From: an uncultured Flavobacteriales bacterium
GTDB lineage: Bacteria; Bacteroidota; Bacteroidia; Flavobacteriales; Flavobacteriaceae
Length of the DNA stretch: 33,997 nucleotides
Assembly (NCBI GenBank): GCA_913031385.1
Contig: CAJWCT010000007.1
Span: forward strand, 1 to 33,997
Reading direction: 5' to 3'
Notes under the pieces: model-generated
Database searches by the model: none
What the model was told of the DNA's origin: nothing
What the model saw: the letters and a program-made list of their open reading frames with translations, nothing else
Made by a program: the position numbers and the translations under genes
Shown: positions 24,440-32,211 of the stretch, one piece after another
How positions within the stretch are numbered: the first letter of the stretch is position 1
Layout: every line of letters starts with the position of its first letter

Positions 24440-25420
24440 TTAATCAATCAGCAGATTGCATCCTCTTTGATCAGAATTGTCTAATCTTCCAAGAATCTCA
24501 AAATTACCATCTTCATCTAATTTACCAAGATCATCTGTTGCTATAAATGAACAAGAATTATAATTGGCTAGATCAATTATGTTTATCCCTCCAATTTTAT
24601 TATCAGTTTTAATATTCATTGGATCTTCTGATTCCCTTATATAGATTTTCATCCATGGCGGGCATTTGAATTTTTCATTATTTATTGAATAGGCTTGAGA
24701 CATTAATTCAGTCATTCCATATTCGCTATTAATATTTTTAACCCCAAAACCAATTTTCAGCATTTTATGTAACTCACTTTTAATTAATTCCTTTCTTTTC
24801 CCTTTCATCCCCCCTGTTTCTATTATTGTGGTTTTTTTTAATTTAAAATTGTGGAATTCAATTAAATTTAAAAGCGCATATGAAACTCCAAAAAGAATAG
24901 TTTTTTTATTTCCTTCTTCTAGATAAAGTATTTTTTCCTTTAATTCTTTATAATCATTAAGATAGAACCCGCTATTTCTGTTTTTTGATTTTTCAATTAG
25001 GTGATTTACCATATATATTAGTGATGAATTCTTATTCTCAAAGTATGTAGGTAATAGAGCTATTATATTATATTTAGATGGATGTCCATAGAAATCCATA
25101 AATATTTTAAGAAAACAATCTTCATAAAGTTTTAAATCTATAATGTGGTGTTTGCTCAAATTATCTTTTGTAGTACCACTACTATAAAATGTCTTTTGTA
25201 TTGGTTGATTAGAAGAAACTATTTTATGTGTTTTAAAAAATTGAATAGGAAAAAATGGAATTTCAGAAGAAGATTTGATATTGCTTGAATTTTTGCCTGT
25301 CAAGTTGCAAAATTCTCTATAAATAGTATTATTCTGAAATTGGTAATTAAAGATTTCTATTGAGTTTTTTTCAAATTCATTTGGGGATGTAATATTTAAT
25401 ATTTTCTTTGAATCAATCAC
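24440..25420 (-). CDS. LuxE-family acyl-protein synthetase/acyl transferase-like protein (GTG start)
   Basis: 326 residues resembling the acyl-activating LuxE family: IPFFPIQFFKTHKIVS (about 54-69), the nucleotide loop FYSSGTTKDNLSKHH, ALLPTYFENKNSSLIYMVNHL, then TIIETGGMKGKRKE and INSEYGMTELMSQAYS, and a C-terminal DDLGKLDEDGNFEILGRLDNSDQRGCN typical of acyl-adenylating enzymes. LuxE activates fatty acids as acyl-AMP. No luxC or luxD is present, so luminescence is not implied; in Bacteroidota the role is unknown. The start is GTG at 25420, preceded by AAGG and by a hairpin (25439-25466). Convergent with tyrS. Confidence 0.8.
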   Translation of the reverse strand: MIDSKKILNITSPNEFEKNSIEIFNYQFQNNTIYREFCNLTGKNSSNIKSSSEIPFFPIQFFKTHKIVSSNQPIQKTFYSSGTTKDNLSKHHIIDLKLYEDCFLKIFMDFYGHPSKYNIIALLPTYFENKNSSLIYMVNHLIEKSKNRNSGFYLNDYKELKEKILYLEEGNKKTILFGVSYALLNLIEFHNFKLKKTTIIETGGMKGKRKELIKSELHKMLKIGFGVKNINSEYGMTELMSQAYSINNEKFKCPPWMKIYIRESEDPMNIKTDNKIGGINIIDLANYNSCSFIATDDLGKLDEDGNFEILGRLDNSDQRGCNLLID

Positions 25421-25438
25421 ACCTTAAATATAAATGAA

Positions 25439-25466
25439 AAAGAGCATTAAATTAATAATGCTCTTT
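25439..25466 (-). promoter_or_regulatory. 11-bp stem-loop with U-tract upstream of the LuxE-like gene
   Basis: AAAGAGCATTA (25439-25449) and TAATGCTCTTT (25456-25466) are perfectly complementary around a six-base loop. On the minus strand the stem continues into a run of five T, terminator-like, and ends about 18 bases before the GTG start at 25420. On the plus strand no U-tract follows. It lies between two divergent genes, so it is either a leader attenuator or a two-fold protein site. Confidence 0.5.
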
Positions 25467-25550
25467 AATTACTATGCTAAAAGTTAATATCATCTTTTTT
25501 ATTTAAATCTAATTTTATAAGTTGGTATCTTTATAAATAGTAAAAAAATT

Positions 25551-26228
25551 ATGAATCCTGAAGATTTTAAAATTTTGCTTGTTGATGATGAGTCTGATAT
25601 TTTAGAAATAATTTCTTATTCTCTAAAAAGTGCTGGTTATAATGTATGTACTGCAAAAAATGGAATTGAAGCTGTAAAGCAAGCAGAAAAGATGAAACCT
25701 CATTTAATTATTTTAGATGTAATGATGCCTAAAATGGATGGGATCGAAGCTTGTGAGATAATAAGAAAAACACAAAAAATAAAACACACATTAATTACTT
25801 TCCTATCCGCCCGTGGAGAAGATTATAGTCAAATAGCAGGATTTAATGCTGGTGCTGATGATTATATTACAAAGCCTATAAAACCTAAAATTTTATTAAG
25901 CAAAGTTAAATCGCTGCTTAGAAGAATTTCATTAGATCAAGTTGAAATTATAGAAATTGGAAATTTAATTATTGATAGGTCTAGTTATAAGGCTTCTTGT
26001 AAAGGAAAAGAGATAAATTTACCAAGAAAGGAATTTGAATTGTTATATTTGTTAGCATCCAAGCCAGGGAAAGTATTTAAAAGAGATTATATTCTTGAAT
26101 CAGTGTGGGGCAGGGATGTTGTAGTGGGAGACAGGACTATTGATGTTCATATTAGAAAACTTAGAGAAAAAATAGGAGATAATTTTTTTAAAACTGTTAA
26201 AGGTGTTGGGTATAAATTTGTTGTTTAA
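25551..26228 (+). CDS. OmpR/PhoB-family response regulator
   Basis: 225 residues. The receiver domain (1-120) has the acidic pair D12/D13, phosphoacceptor D56 in LIILDVMMPKMDG and conserved K108 (DDYITKPIKP). The winged-helix DNA-binding domain (about 130-225) has LPRKEFELLYLLASKPGKVFKRDYIL and RTIDVHIRKLREKIG. Its stop overlaps the start of the kinase gene as TAATG, so the pair is translationally coupled. The order and the kinase type suggest a PhoB/PhoR-like system, but no phosphate genes adjoin it, so the signal is open. Confidence 0.95.
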   Translation: MNPEDFKILLVDDESDILEIISYSLKSAGYNVCTAKNGIEAVKQAEKMKPHLIILDVMMPKMDGIEACEIIRKTQKIKHTLITFLSARGEDYSQIAGFNAGADDYITKPIKPKILLSKVKSLLRRISLDQVEIIEIGNLIIDRSSYKASCKGKEINLPRKEFELLYLLASKPGKVFKRDYILESVWGRDVVVGDRTIDVHIRKLREKIGDNFFKTVKGVGYKFVV

Positions 26229-27253
26229 TGCCGATAAGAAAAACACAAAAAAGCCCTTATCAATTTGCTTTGATTTCTGCTAGTTTAATAGCCTTAGCTA
26301 GTTATCTTATTCTTTTAATATATTCGTCAGCTTCAGTAATTATTTCTTTGTTGATTTTCTTAATCTCTTTTATTATCATACAATATAGAATTCAAGGTTT
26401 TTTATTTAAGAGAGTTAAGGAATTATATCAAGATTTAGACATGCTAGATTCATCTCAAATTAATAAATCTACAATTTCAACAGATATGGATTCATTGATG
26501 CAAAATATTGAAGAGTTTGCAAAAGATAAAAAAATAGAAATAGAAGCATTAAAGTTAAAAGAACAATATAGAAAGGAATTTATTGGAAATGTAGCACATG
26601 AACTTAAAACTCCAATCTTTACAATTCAAGGATATATTTCAAATTTATTAGATGGAGCAATGAATGATAGAGAGCTTTTAAATAAGTATTTAAAACAGAC
26701 GGATAATAGTATTGAACGATTAACTTATATAATAAAGGATTTGGATCTAATTACTCAATTAGAATCTTCTACATTGAATTTAAATATTTCTAGTTTTAAT
26801 ATGATTGATTTAATTACTAATATTTTTGATCAACTTGAAATTAAGTCATCTAAAAGGAATATAAAATTAGTTTTTGATAAAAAATATAATAATGAAATCT
26901 TAGTTTCTGCTGATAAAGAAAGAATTGTGCAAGTCCTTACTAATTTGTTAGTGAATTCTATTAATTATGGGAGGGATAAAGGAACTACTGAAGTTAGCAT
27001 TAGTGATTTGACTGAGGAAAAATTGATTGTAAGAGTAACAGACAATGGAGAAGGAATTTCTGAGGAGCATTTGCCTAGATTATTTGAGAGATTCTATAGA
27101 GTAGATATTAGCAGGAGCCGCAAACATGGTGGTTCAGGTCTTGGACTAGCAATTGTTAAGCATATTATCGATGCTCATAATGAAAACATATATATAAATT
27201 CTAATCCTAGTGTTGGAAGTGAGTTTTCATTTACTTTACAAAAATCTTTATAA
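26228..27253 (+). CDS. PhoR-like sensor histidine kinase
   Basis: 341 residues. Two close membrane helices (about 14-32 and 35-53) with almost no periplasmic loop, so it senses within the membrane or cytoplasm. The H-box FIGNVAHELKTPIFTIQGY has H124. N-box LTNLLVNSINYG, G1 DNGEGI, F-box LPRLFERFYRVD, and G2 HGGSGLGLAIVKHI are all intact, ending with the GSEFSFTL region. It is the partner of the response regulator before it (one-base overlap). No PAS or HAMP domain is obvious. Confidence 0.95.
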   Translation: MPIRKTQKSPYQFALISASLIALASYLILLIYSSASVIISLLIFLISFIIIQYRIQGFLFKRVKELYQDLDMLDSSQINKSTISTDMDSLMQNIEEFAKDKKIEIEALKLKEQYRKEFIGNVAHELKTPIFTIQGYISNLLDGAMNDRELLNKYLKQTDNSIERLTYIIKDLDLITQLESSTLNLNISSFNMIDLITNIFDQLEIKSSKRNIKLVFDKKYNNEILVSADKERIVQVLTNLLVNSINYGRDKGTTEVSISDLTEEKLIVRVTDNGEGISEEHLPRLFERFYRVDISRSRKHGGSGLGLAIVKHIIDAHNENIYINSNPSVGSEFSFTLQKSL

Positions 27254-27302
27254 AGCTCATAATTCTATAATTCAAACATTATATTAAAAATCAAAACAAT
27301 AA

Positions 27303-27980
27303 TTGGGTAGTAAGAATAAATTAAAAAGGTTTAAAGAAAATGAAGGGTTTAATAATGTATTTCAACCCTCAAGAGAAGATTTACTTAATGACAAGTTTAA
27401 TCTTAAGGGGAATTGGAACAGGTTAGCTTTTAAAAATAGCAATCCTATCGTTGTTGAACTTGGCTGTGGTAAAGGTGAATATACAGTAGGACTTGCAAGA
27501 ATGTTCCCCGAAAAAAATTTTATTGGAATAGACATAAAAGGCGCTAGATTTTGGAAGGGAGCTAAAACTTCTTTATCTGAAAAAATTAATAATGTACTTT
27601 TTGTCAGAGCTCAAATTGAGTTGATAGAAAATATTTTTTTAATGGATGAAATTAATGAGATATGGATAACTTTTCCAGATCCACAAATTAAATATAAGAG
27701 AACCAAGCATAGATTAGTTAACATAGATTTTTTAAACAGATATAAAAATATTTTAATTAAAGGTGGGATAATAAATTTGAAGACGGATAATGAATTTTTG
27801 CATGGCTATTTAATTGGATTAATTCAAGGTATGGGAGATGAGATAATATATTCAAACCATGATATATACAATTGTTCTGGGGCTCCTATAGAAGCAACTG
27901 CAATTCAAACATATTATGAGAGCTTATATTTAACTGAAGGCAAGCCAATAACCTATTTAAAATTCAGATATAATGACTAA
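27303..27980 (+). CDS. trmB: tRNA (guanine-N7-)-methyltransferase TrmB (TTG start)
   Basis: 225 residues with the SAM-binding VVELGCGKGEYT (about 50-61), IGIDIKGARFWKGAK and the TrmB signature ITFPDPQIKYKRTKHRLV. It methylates G46 of tRNA. The start codon is TTG: from here the protein begins MGSKNKLKRFKENE, the conserved N-terminus of flavobacterial TrmB, and no in-frame ATG occurs before it is lost. The 3' end overlaps the ATL gene by 8 bases. Confidence 0.95.
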   Translation: MGSKNKLKRFKENEGFNNVFQPSREDLLNDKFNLKGNWNRLAFKNSNPIVVELGCGKGEYTVGLARMFPEKNFIGIDIKGARFWKGAKTSLSEKINNVLFVRAQIELIENIFLMDEINEIWITFPDPQIKYKRTKHRLVNIDFLNRYKNILIKGGIINLKTDNEFLHGYLIGLIQGMGDEIIYSNHDIYNCSGAPIEATAIQTYYESLYLTEGKPITYLKFRYND

Positions 27981-28317
27981 GCAAATGAATTCCAGAAATG
28001 AATCATTTTTTAATAAGGTTTATACTATTGTAAAAAAAATTCCACATGGGAAGGTTACAACATATGGATTAATTGCAAGACATTTGGGGACATCTAAAAG
28101 TGCAAGAATTGTTGGTTATGCAATGAATTCATCTCATAAATTTTCAAATATTCCAGCTCATAGGGTTGTTAATCGTAATGGACTTTTAACTGGAAGACAT
28201 CATTTCTTTGGTTCTTCACTTATGCAGGAATTATTGGAGAATGAAGGAGCAATTATAATAGACAATAAAATCAAAAATTTCAAAGATATTCTATGGGATC
28301 CATCAACCAGGAAATAA
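27973..28317 (+). CDS. Alkyltransferase-like protein (ATL, MGMT fold without catalytic Cys)
   Basis: 114 residues, the size of the MGMT DNA-binding domain alone. The core VYTIVKKIPHGKVTTYGLIARHLG has the helix-turn-helix with recognition segment SARIVGYAMN. The active site PCHRV of O6-methylguanine methyltransferases reads PAHRVVN here. With Ala in place of Cys it cannot accept an alkyl group; by analogy with ATL proteins it should bind O6-alkylguanine and flag the lesion to nucleotide excision repair. It overlaps trmB by 8 bases. Confidence 0.92.
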   Translation: MTKQMNSRNESFFNKVYTIVKKIPHGKVTTYGLIARHLGTSKSARIVGYAMNSSHKFSNIPAHRVVNRNGLLTGRHHFFGSSLMQELLENEGAIIIDNKIKNFKDILWDPSTRK

Positions 28318-28332
28318 ATAAATAAATCATAT

Positions 28333-28340
28333 TATATTTG
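28333..28340 (+). promoter_or_regulatory. Candidate -7 element of the mrp-nifU-FNR operon
   Basis: TATATTTG, an exact TAnnTTTG match, 17 bases before the TTG start codon at 28358. No TTG is seen at the -33 position. Confidence 0.38.
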
Positions 28341-28357
28341 TATTAATTAAAGAACAT

Positions 28358-29467
28358 TTGAAACTATCAAAAAAAAATATTATTTCATTATTTGAAGATT
28401 CTAAATCTAGATATTTCACAATAAAAAATGTTGTGATTTTCGATAAGGATGTTATTATTGATATAAGTATTAATAATCCAACACTTCAAGCTAGAAAAAA
28501 AGTAGAATCTTCAATTAAGGGTTCAATTACTCAAAAATTTGGAGATAAAATAAATATCCAAATAAACACTAAAATTGAAAAGCCAGTAAATGATGTAAAT
28601 CAAATTAAGGGAAAGCCAATTCCTGGGATAAATAATGTAATTGCAGTAGCTTCGGGTAAAGGTGGAGTAGGTAAATCAACAGTTACATCCAATATTGCAG
28701 TTTCTTTAAATAGTATGGGATTCTCAGTTGGTATTTTAGACGCAGATATATACGGTCCATCAATTCCAATTATGTTTGATGTTACTAATTCAAGACCACT
28801 TTCAGTTAACATTGATGGAAAAAACAAAATGAGTCCAGTTGAAAGTTATGGGATTAAAATTTTGTCTATAGGATTTTTTACAAAAAGTGATCAAGCTGTA
28901 ATTTGGAGAGGACCAATGGCAACAAAAGCATTAAATCAAATGATTTTTGATGCAGCTTGGGGAAACTTAGATTTTTTACTAATTGATTTACCTCCTGGTA
29001 CAGGAGATATTCATCTAAGCATATTACAAGCTCTGCCTGTAACAGGTTCAATAATTGTTAGCACTCCTCAAAATGTTGCTTTGTCAGATGCGAGAAAAGG
29101 AGTTGCTATGTTTAAACAAAAAAGTATTAATGTCCCTGTTTTGGGAATTGTAGAAAACATGTCGTATTTTACTCCTGAAGAATTGCCAAATAATAAGTAT
29201 TATATTTTTGGAAGAGATGGAGCAAAAAATCTAGCAAGTGATCTGGAAGTTCCATATTTAGGCGGAGTGCCTATAATTCAGAGTATTAGGGAAGCTTCCG
29301 ACTATGGCCACCCAGCTTCATTGCAAAAAGAGTCATTAATATCAAATTTGATGGAAGATATTACTAGAAATATGGTTTCAGAACTTGTAAAAAGAAATAA
29401 AAATTTGCCACCATCAGAGTCTTTAAAAATAACTACTATGGCAGGTTGTTCTGCAGTAAATAAATAA
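28358..29467 (+). CDS. apbC: Mrp/ApbC (NBP35-type) Fe-S carrier ATPase (TTG start)
   Basis: 369 residues. N-terminal DUF59/MIP18-like domain (about 1-80), then the deviant Walker A of the ParA/Mrp family, SGKGGVGKST (99-108), DADIYGPSIP, and the Mrp-specific DFLLIDLPPGTGD. It stores or transfers Fe-S clusters with ATP hydrolysis. The C-terminal region holds VENMSYF but no clear CxxC pair, only an isolated Cys near the end (MAGCSAVNK). The start codon is TTG (28358), which gives the expected MKLSKKNI-type N-terminus. The next gene, a NifU-domain scaffold, starts two bases after its stop. Confidence 0.95.
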   Translation: MKLSKKNIISLFEDSKSRYFTIKNVVIFDKDVIIDISINNPTLQARKKVESSIKGSITQKFGDKINIQINTKIEKPVNDVNQIKGKPIPGINNVIAVASGKGGVGKSTVTSNIAVSLNSMGFSVGILDADIYGPSIPIMFDVTNSRPLSVNIDGKNKMSPVESYGIKILSIGFFTKSDQAVIWRGPMATKALNQMIFDAAWGNLDFLLIDLPPGTGDIHLSILQALPVTGSIIVSTPQNVALSDARKGVAMFKQKSINVPVLGIVENMSYFTPEELPNNKYYIFGRDGAKNLASDLEVPYLGGVPIIQSIREASDYGHPASLQKESLISNLMEDITRNMVSELVKRNKNLPPSESLKITTMAGCSAVNK

Positions 29468-29469
29468 AT

Positions 29470-29715
29470 ATGGAAAAATCTAATTTAAAAGACAGAATTG
29501 AAACAGCTTTGGATGAGATTAGACCTTTTCTAGAAAATGACGGCGGAGATATTTCATTGATAGAAGTTGAGAATAAAACAGTAAAGGTTAGATTTGAAGG
29601 AACTTGCACTACATGTTCTGTTAATCAGATGACTTTAAAATCTGGTGTTGAGATGACAATAAAAAAACATGCTCCAGAAATAGAAAATATAGTAAACATT
29701 GGAATTAACATTTGA
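29470..29715 (+). CDS. NifU C-terminal-domain protein (Fe-S scaffold)
   Basis: 81 residues, a single NifU/Nfu domain: FLENDGGDISLIEVENKTVKVRF followed by EGTCTTCSVNQMTLKSGVE with the cluster-binding C46-x2-C49. Small Nfu proteins assemble or deliver Fe-S clusters as dimers sharing one cluster. It lies between the Mrp ATPase (two-base gap) and the FAD reductase (three-base gap), a tight Fe-S operon. Confidence 0.95.
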   Translation: MEKSNLKDRIETALDEIRPFLENDGGDISLIEVENKTVKVRFEGTCTTCSVNQMTLKSGVEMTIKKHAPEIENIVNIGINI

Positions 29716-29718
29716 TTA

Positions 29719-30774
29719 ATGATTAAAACTGATATAATAATTATTGGTGCAGGTCCTGCAGGTTTATTTGCAGTTTTTGAGGCAGGACTTTTAAAATTAA
29801 GATGCCATTTGATAGATATACTTCCAAACCCAGGAGGTCAATGTTCTGAACTTTATCCAAAAAAACCTATATATGACATTCCAGGGCATCCTGAAATTTT
29901 AGCTGGTGATTTAGTCGAAAATTTATTAAACCAATGCAGTCAATTTCAGCCTGGATTCACATTGGGAGAAAGTGCAGAAAAAATAAATAAAAATTCGGAA
30001 GGATTATTTACAGTTGTTACTGATAAAGGGACTGCCCATCAAGCTCCAGTGGTTGTTATTGCTGGTGGATTAGGTGGTTTTCATCCAAGAAAACCAATTA
30101 TTAATAATATAGAGTCTTATGAAGAAAAAGGCATTTCTTATTTTATTAAAGATCCAAACCTATATAAAAACAAAAATGTACTTATTGCTGGTGGTGGGGA
30201 TTCGGCTTTAGATTGGACAATAGAATTAGCGAATATTGCATCTAATGTTACCCTAATTCATAGGAGAAATGAATTCAGAGGAGCTTTGGATTCAGTAGAG
30301 AAAGTCCAGGAATTAAAAAATAAAAATAAAATTAAACTTATAACTCCTGCAGAAGTTGTTTCTCTAATGGGAGATGATAAGTTAAAAAGTGTTGAAATTA
30401 AAATTGAAAACTCAGAAAATATAACACTGAATGTAGATTGTTTTATTCCACTTTTTGGATTAACTCCAAAACTAGGACCAATACATGATTGGGGTTTAGA
30501 AATAGAAAAAAAATCAATAAAGGTTGACAATACTTTAAATTATCAGACTAATGTTCCTGGAATATTTGCAATAGGTGACATTAATACTTATCCGGGCAAA
30601 TTAAAATTAATTTTATGCGGATTTCATGAAGCTGCTATGATGTGTCGGTCAGCGTATAAAATAATTAATCCAGACAAAAAGCTTGTTTTAAAATATACAA
30701 CAATTTCGGGTGTGAGTGGTTTTGACGGATCAATAAAAAAAGCTCAACCTCTTGTTAGAAAATCAATAGATTAA
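29719..30774 (+). CDS. Ferredoxin/flavodoxin-NADP reductase (thioredoxin-reductase-like, YumC type)
   Basis: 351 residues of the TrxR-like FNR family: FAD-binding IIIGAGPAGLFAVFEAGL, the NPGGQCSELYPKKPIYDIPG segment typical of Bacillus YumC-like reductases, NADPH-binding VLIAGGGDSALDWTIEL (about 154-170) and FAIGDINTYPGKLKLI at the second FAD site. The CxxC of true thioredoxin reductases is absent. It passes electrons between NADPH and ferredoxin or flavodoxin. It is the last gene of the mrp-nifU operon and may supply electrons for cluster work. Its stop overlaps the minus-strand small gene by four bases. Confidence 0.92.
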   Translation: MIKTDIIIIGAGPAGLFAVFEAGLLKLRCHLIDILPNPGGQCSELYPKKPIYDIPGHPEILAGDLVENLLNQCSQFQPGFTLGESAEKINKNSEGLFTVVTDKGTAHQAPVVVIAGGLGGFHPRKPIINNIESYEEKGISYFIKDPNLYKNKNVLIAGGGDSALDWTIELANIASNVTLIHRRNEFRGALDSVEKVQELKNKNKIKLITPAEVVSLMGDDKLKSVEIKIENSENITLNVDCFIPLFGLTPKLGPIHDWGLEIEKKSIKVDNTLNYQTNVPGIFAIGDINTYPGKLKLILCGFHEAAMMCRSAYKIINPDKKLVLKYTTISGVSGFDGSIKKAQPLVRKSID

Positions 30775-30944
30775 ATTTTAAATATAAAATCGATAAATTC
30801 GTATGAGTATGTTTCTTCATTTATATCCGTCTCCATATATTCTCTTTTTTGACTCCAGGATTTTTTTTGGTTAGTTATTTTCTCTTGAACAGCATCTCCT
30901 AATTCAATTCTTTTTTTGATTACAGTCATAGTTTTCTTAATCAT
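30771..30944 (-). CDS. Small hypothetical protein, 57 residues, downstream of acyl-CoA dehydrogenase
   Basis: Translating the minus strand from the ATG at 30944 to the TAA at 30771 gives 57 residues. They are charged and soluble-looking: MIKKTMTVIKKRIELGDAVQ at the start, a KKSWSQKREYMETD middle, and an EEETYSYEF-like acidic/aromatic end (NEETYSYEFIDFIFKI). No membrane segment or signal peptide. It starts seven bases after the acyl-CoA dehydrogenase stop and would be co-translated, and it fills the whole gap to the convergent reductase gene. I do not recognise the family. Balanced composition and tight placement suggest a real gene. A second ATG lies five codons in. Confidence 0.6.
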   Translation of the reverse strand: MIKKTMTVIKKRIELGDAVQEKITNQKKSWSQKREYMETDINEETYSYEFIDFIFKI

Positions 30945-30951
30945 TTATATA

Positions 30952-32130
30952 TTATTTAAATGCATTTAATCCTGTAATATCTAATCCAGTAATTAGTAAA
31001 TGAATATCATGCGTGCCTTCATATGTAATTACACTTTCAAGATTCATCATATGCCTCATAATTGAGTAATCCCCAGTAATTCCCATTGCACCTAAAATTT
31101 GTCTTGATTCTCTTGCTATTTTAATAGCCATTTCAACATTATTTCTTTTAGCCATAGATATTTGTGCTGAAGTTGCTTTATCCGCATTTTTTAACATACC
31201 AAGCCTCCATGCTAAAAGTTGTGCTTTAGTAATTTCAGTTATCATTTCAGCTAATTTTTTCTGTTGTAATTGGAATCCTGCAATTGGTTTACCAAACTGA
31301 ATTCTCTCTTTACTATATCTAAGAGCTGTATCATAGCAATCCATGGCAGCTCCAATTGCACCCCATGATATTCCATATCTAGCAGAATCTAAACATCCTA
31401 AAGGAGCACCTAATCCAGATTTATTAGGGAGCAAATTTTCTTTAGGAACTTTAACATTATTGAATATTAATTCTCCTGTCGAACTTGCCCTTAAAGACCA
31501 TTTGTTATGAGTCTCAGGAGCACTAAACCCTTCCATGTCTCTTTCAATAATTAATCCATGAATTCTTCCTTTTTCATTTTTTGCCCATACAATTGCTATA
31601 TCTGCAAATGGAGAGTTTGAAATCCAAAGTTTAGCACCATTTAATAAAAAATGATCTCCCATATCTTTAAAGTTTGTAATCATGTCGCTAGGATTTGACC
31701 CATGATCAGGTTCAGTTAAGCCAAAACAACCCATAAATTCTCCTGATGCTAATTTTGGAAGGTATTTTTTCTTTTGATCTTCACTACCATATTTCCATAT
31801 TGGAAACATAACAAGTGATGATTGAACTGAAGCTGTTGATCTAATTCCTGAGTCTCCTCTTTCTATTTCTTGCATTAATAAACCATATGAGATATGATCA
31901 AGCCCTGCACCACCATATTCTTCAGGGATATAAGATCCAAATGCACCTATATCAGCTAGGCCTTTAATAAGTTGATCAGGGAATTTTGCTTTTTGTGCGT
32001 ATTCTTCAATTATAGGCGAAACAGATTTTTTCACCCAATCACGGGCAGAGTTTCTTATTAATTTGTGTTCCTCAGTTAATAATTCATCAAGATTATAATA
32101 GTCTGGAGCTTGAAAAAGATCTTGTTTCAT
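30952..32130 (-). CDS. Acyl-CoA dehydrogenase, glutaryl-CoA dehydrogenase-like
   Basis: 392 residues from the ATG at 32130 (MKQDLFQAPDYY). Motifs: CFGLTEPDHGSNP (FAD/substrate site), LWISNSPFADIAIVWAK, NKWSLRASSTGELIFNNV, RIQFGKPIAGFQL, and the catalytic YEGTHDIH near the C-terminus, with the Glu base placed as in glutaryl-CoA dehydrogenase. It oxidises an acyl-CoA, plausibly glutaryl-CoA from lysine breakdown. An ATG six codons upstream (32148) is in frame, but a consensus -7 element at 32158-32151 would start transcription at about that codon, so the shorter start is favoured. Confidence 0.92.
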   Translation of the reverse strand: MKQDLFQAPDYYNLDELLTEEHKLIRNSARDWVKKSVSPIIEEYAQKAKFPDQLIKGLADIGAFGSYIPEEYGGAGLDHISYGLLMQEIERGDSGIRSTASVQSSLVMFPIWKYGSEDQKKKYLPKLASGEFMGCFGLTEPDHGSNPSDMITNFKDMGDHFLLNGAKLWISNSPFADIAIVWAKNEKGRIHGLIIERDMEGFSAPETHNKWSLRASSTGELIFNNVKVPKENLLPNKSGLGAPLGCLDSARYGISWGAIGAAMDCYDTALRYSKERIQFGKPIAGFQLQQKKLAEMITEITKAQLLAWRLGMLKNADKATSAQISMAKRNNVEMAIKIARESRQILGAMGITGDYSIMRHMMNLESVITYEGTHDIHLLITGLDITGLNAFK

Positions 32131-32150
32131 TTTATGAAAATTATACAATG

Positions 32151-32180
32151 CAAATTTAGTTAATGCTTATTTAAGTTTAA
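32151..32180 (-). promoter_or_regulatory. Promoter of the acyl-CoA dehydrogenase gene, decides its start
   Basis: On the minus strand, 32158-32151 is TAAATTTG followed by C, an exact -7 match. Nineteen bases upstream (32180-32178) TTA stands where TTG is expected. Transcription would begin near 32146, so the ATG at 32148 could not be translated; the next in-frame ATG is at 32130. Confidence 0.5.
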
Positions 32181-32211
32181 GTTTTTTTTAGAATAAATTA
32201 TTGATGCTTTT

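Noticed and set aside
24440-25420. Luminescence operon suggested by the LuxE-like protein
   Set aside because: No luxA, luxB, luxC or luxD nearby; family membership alone does not imply light production.
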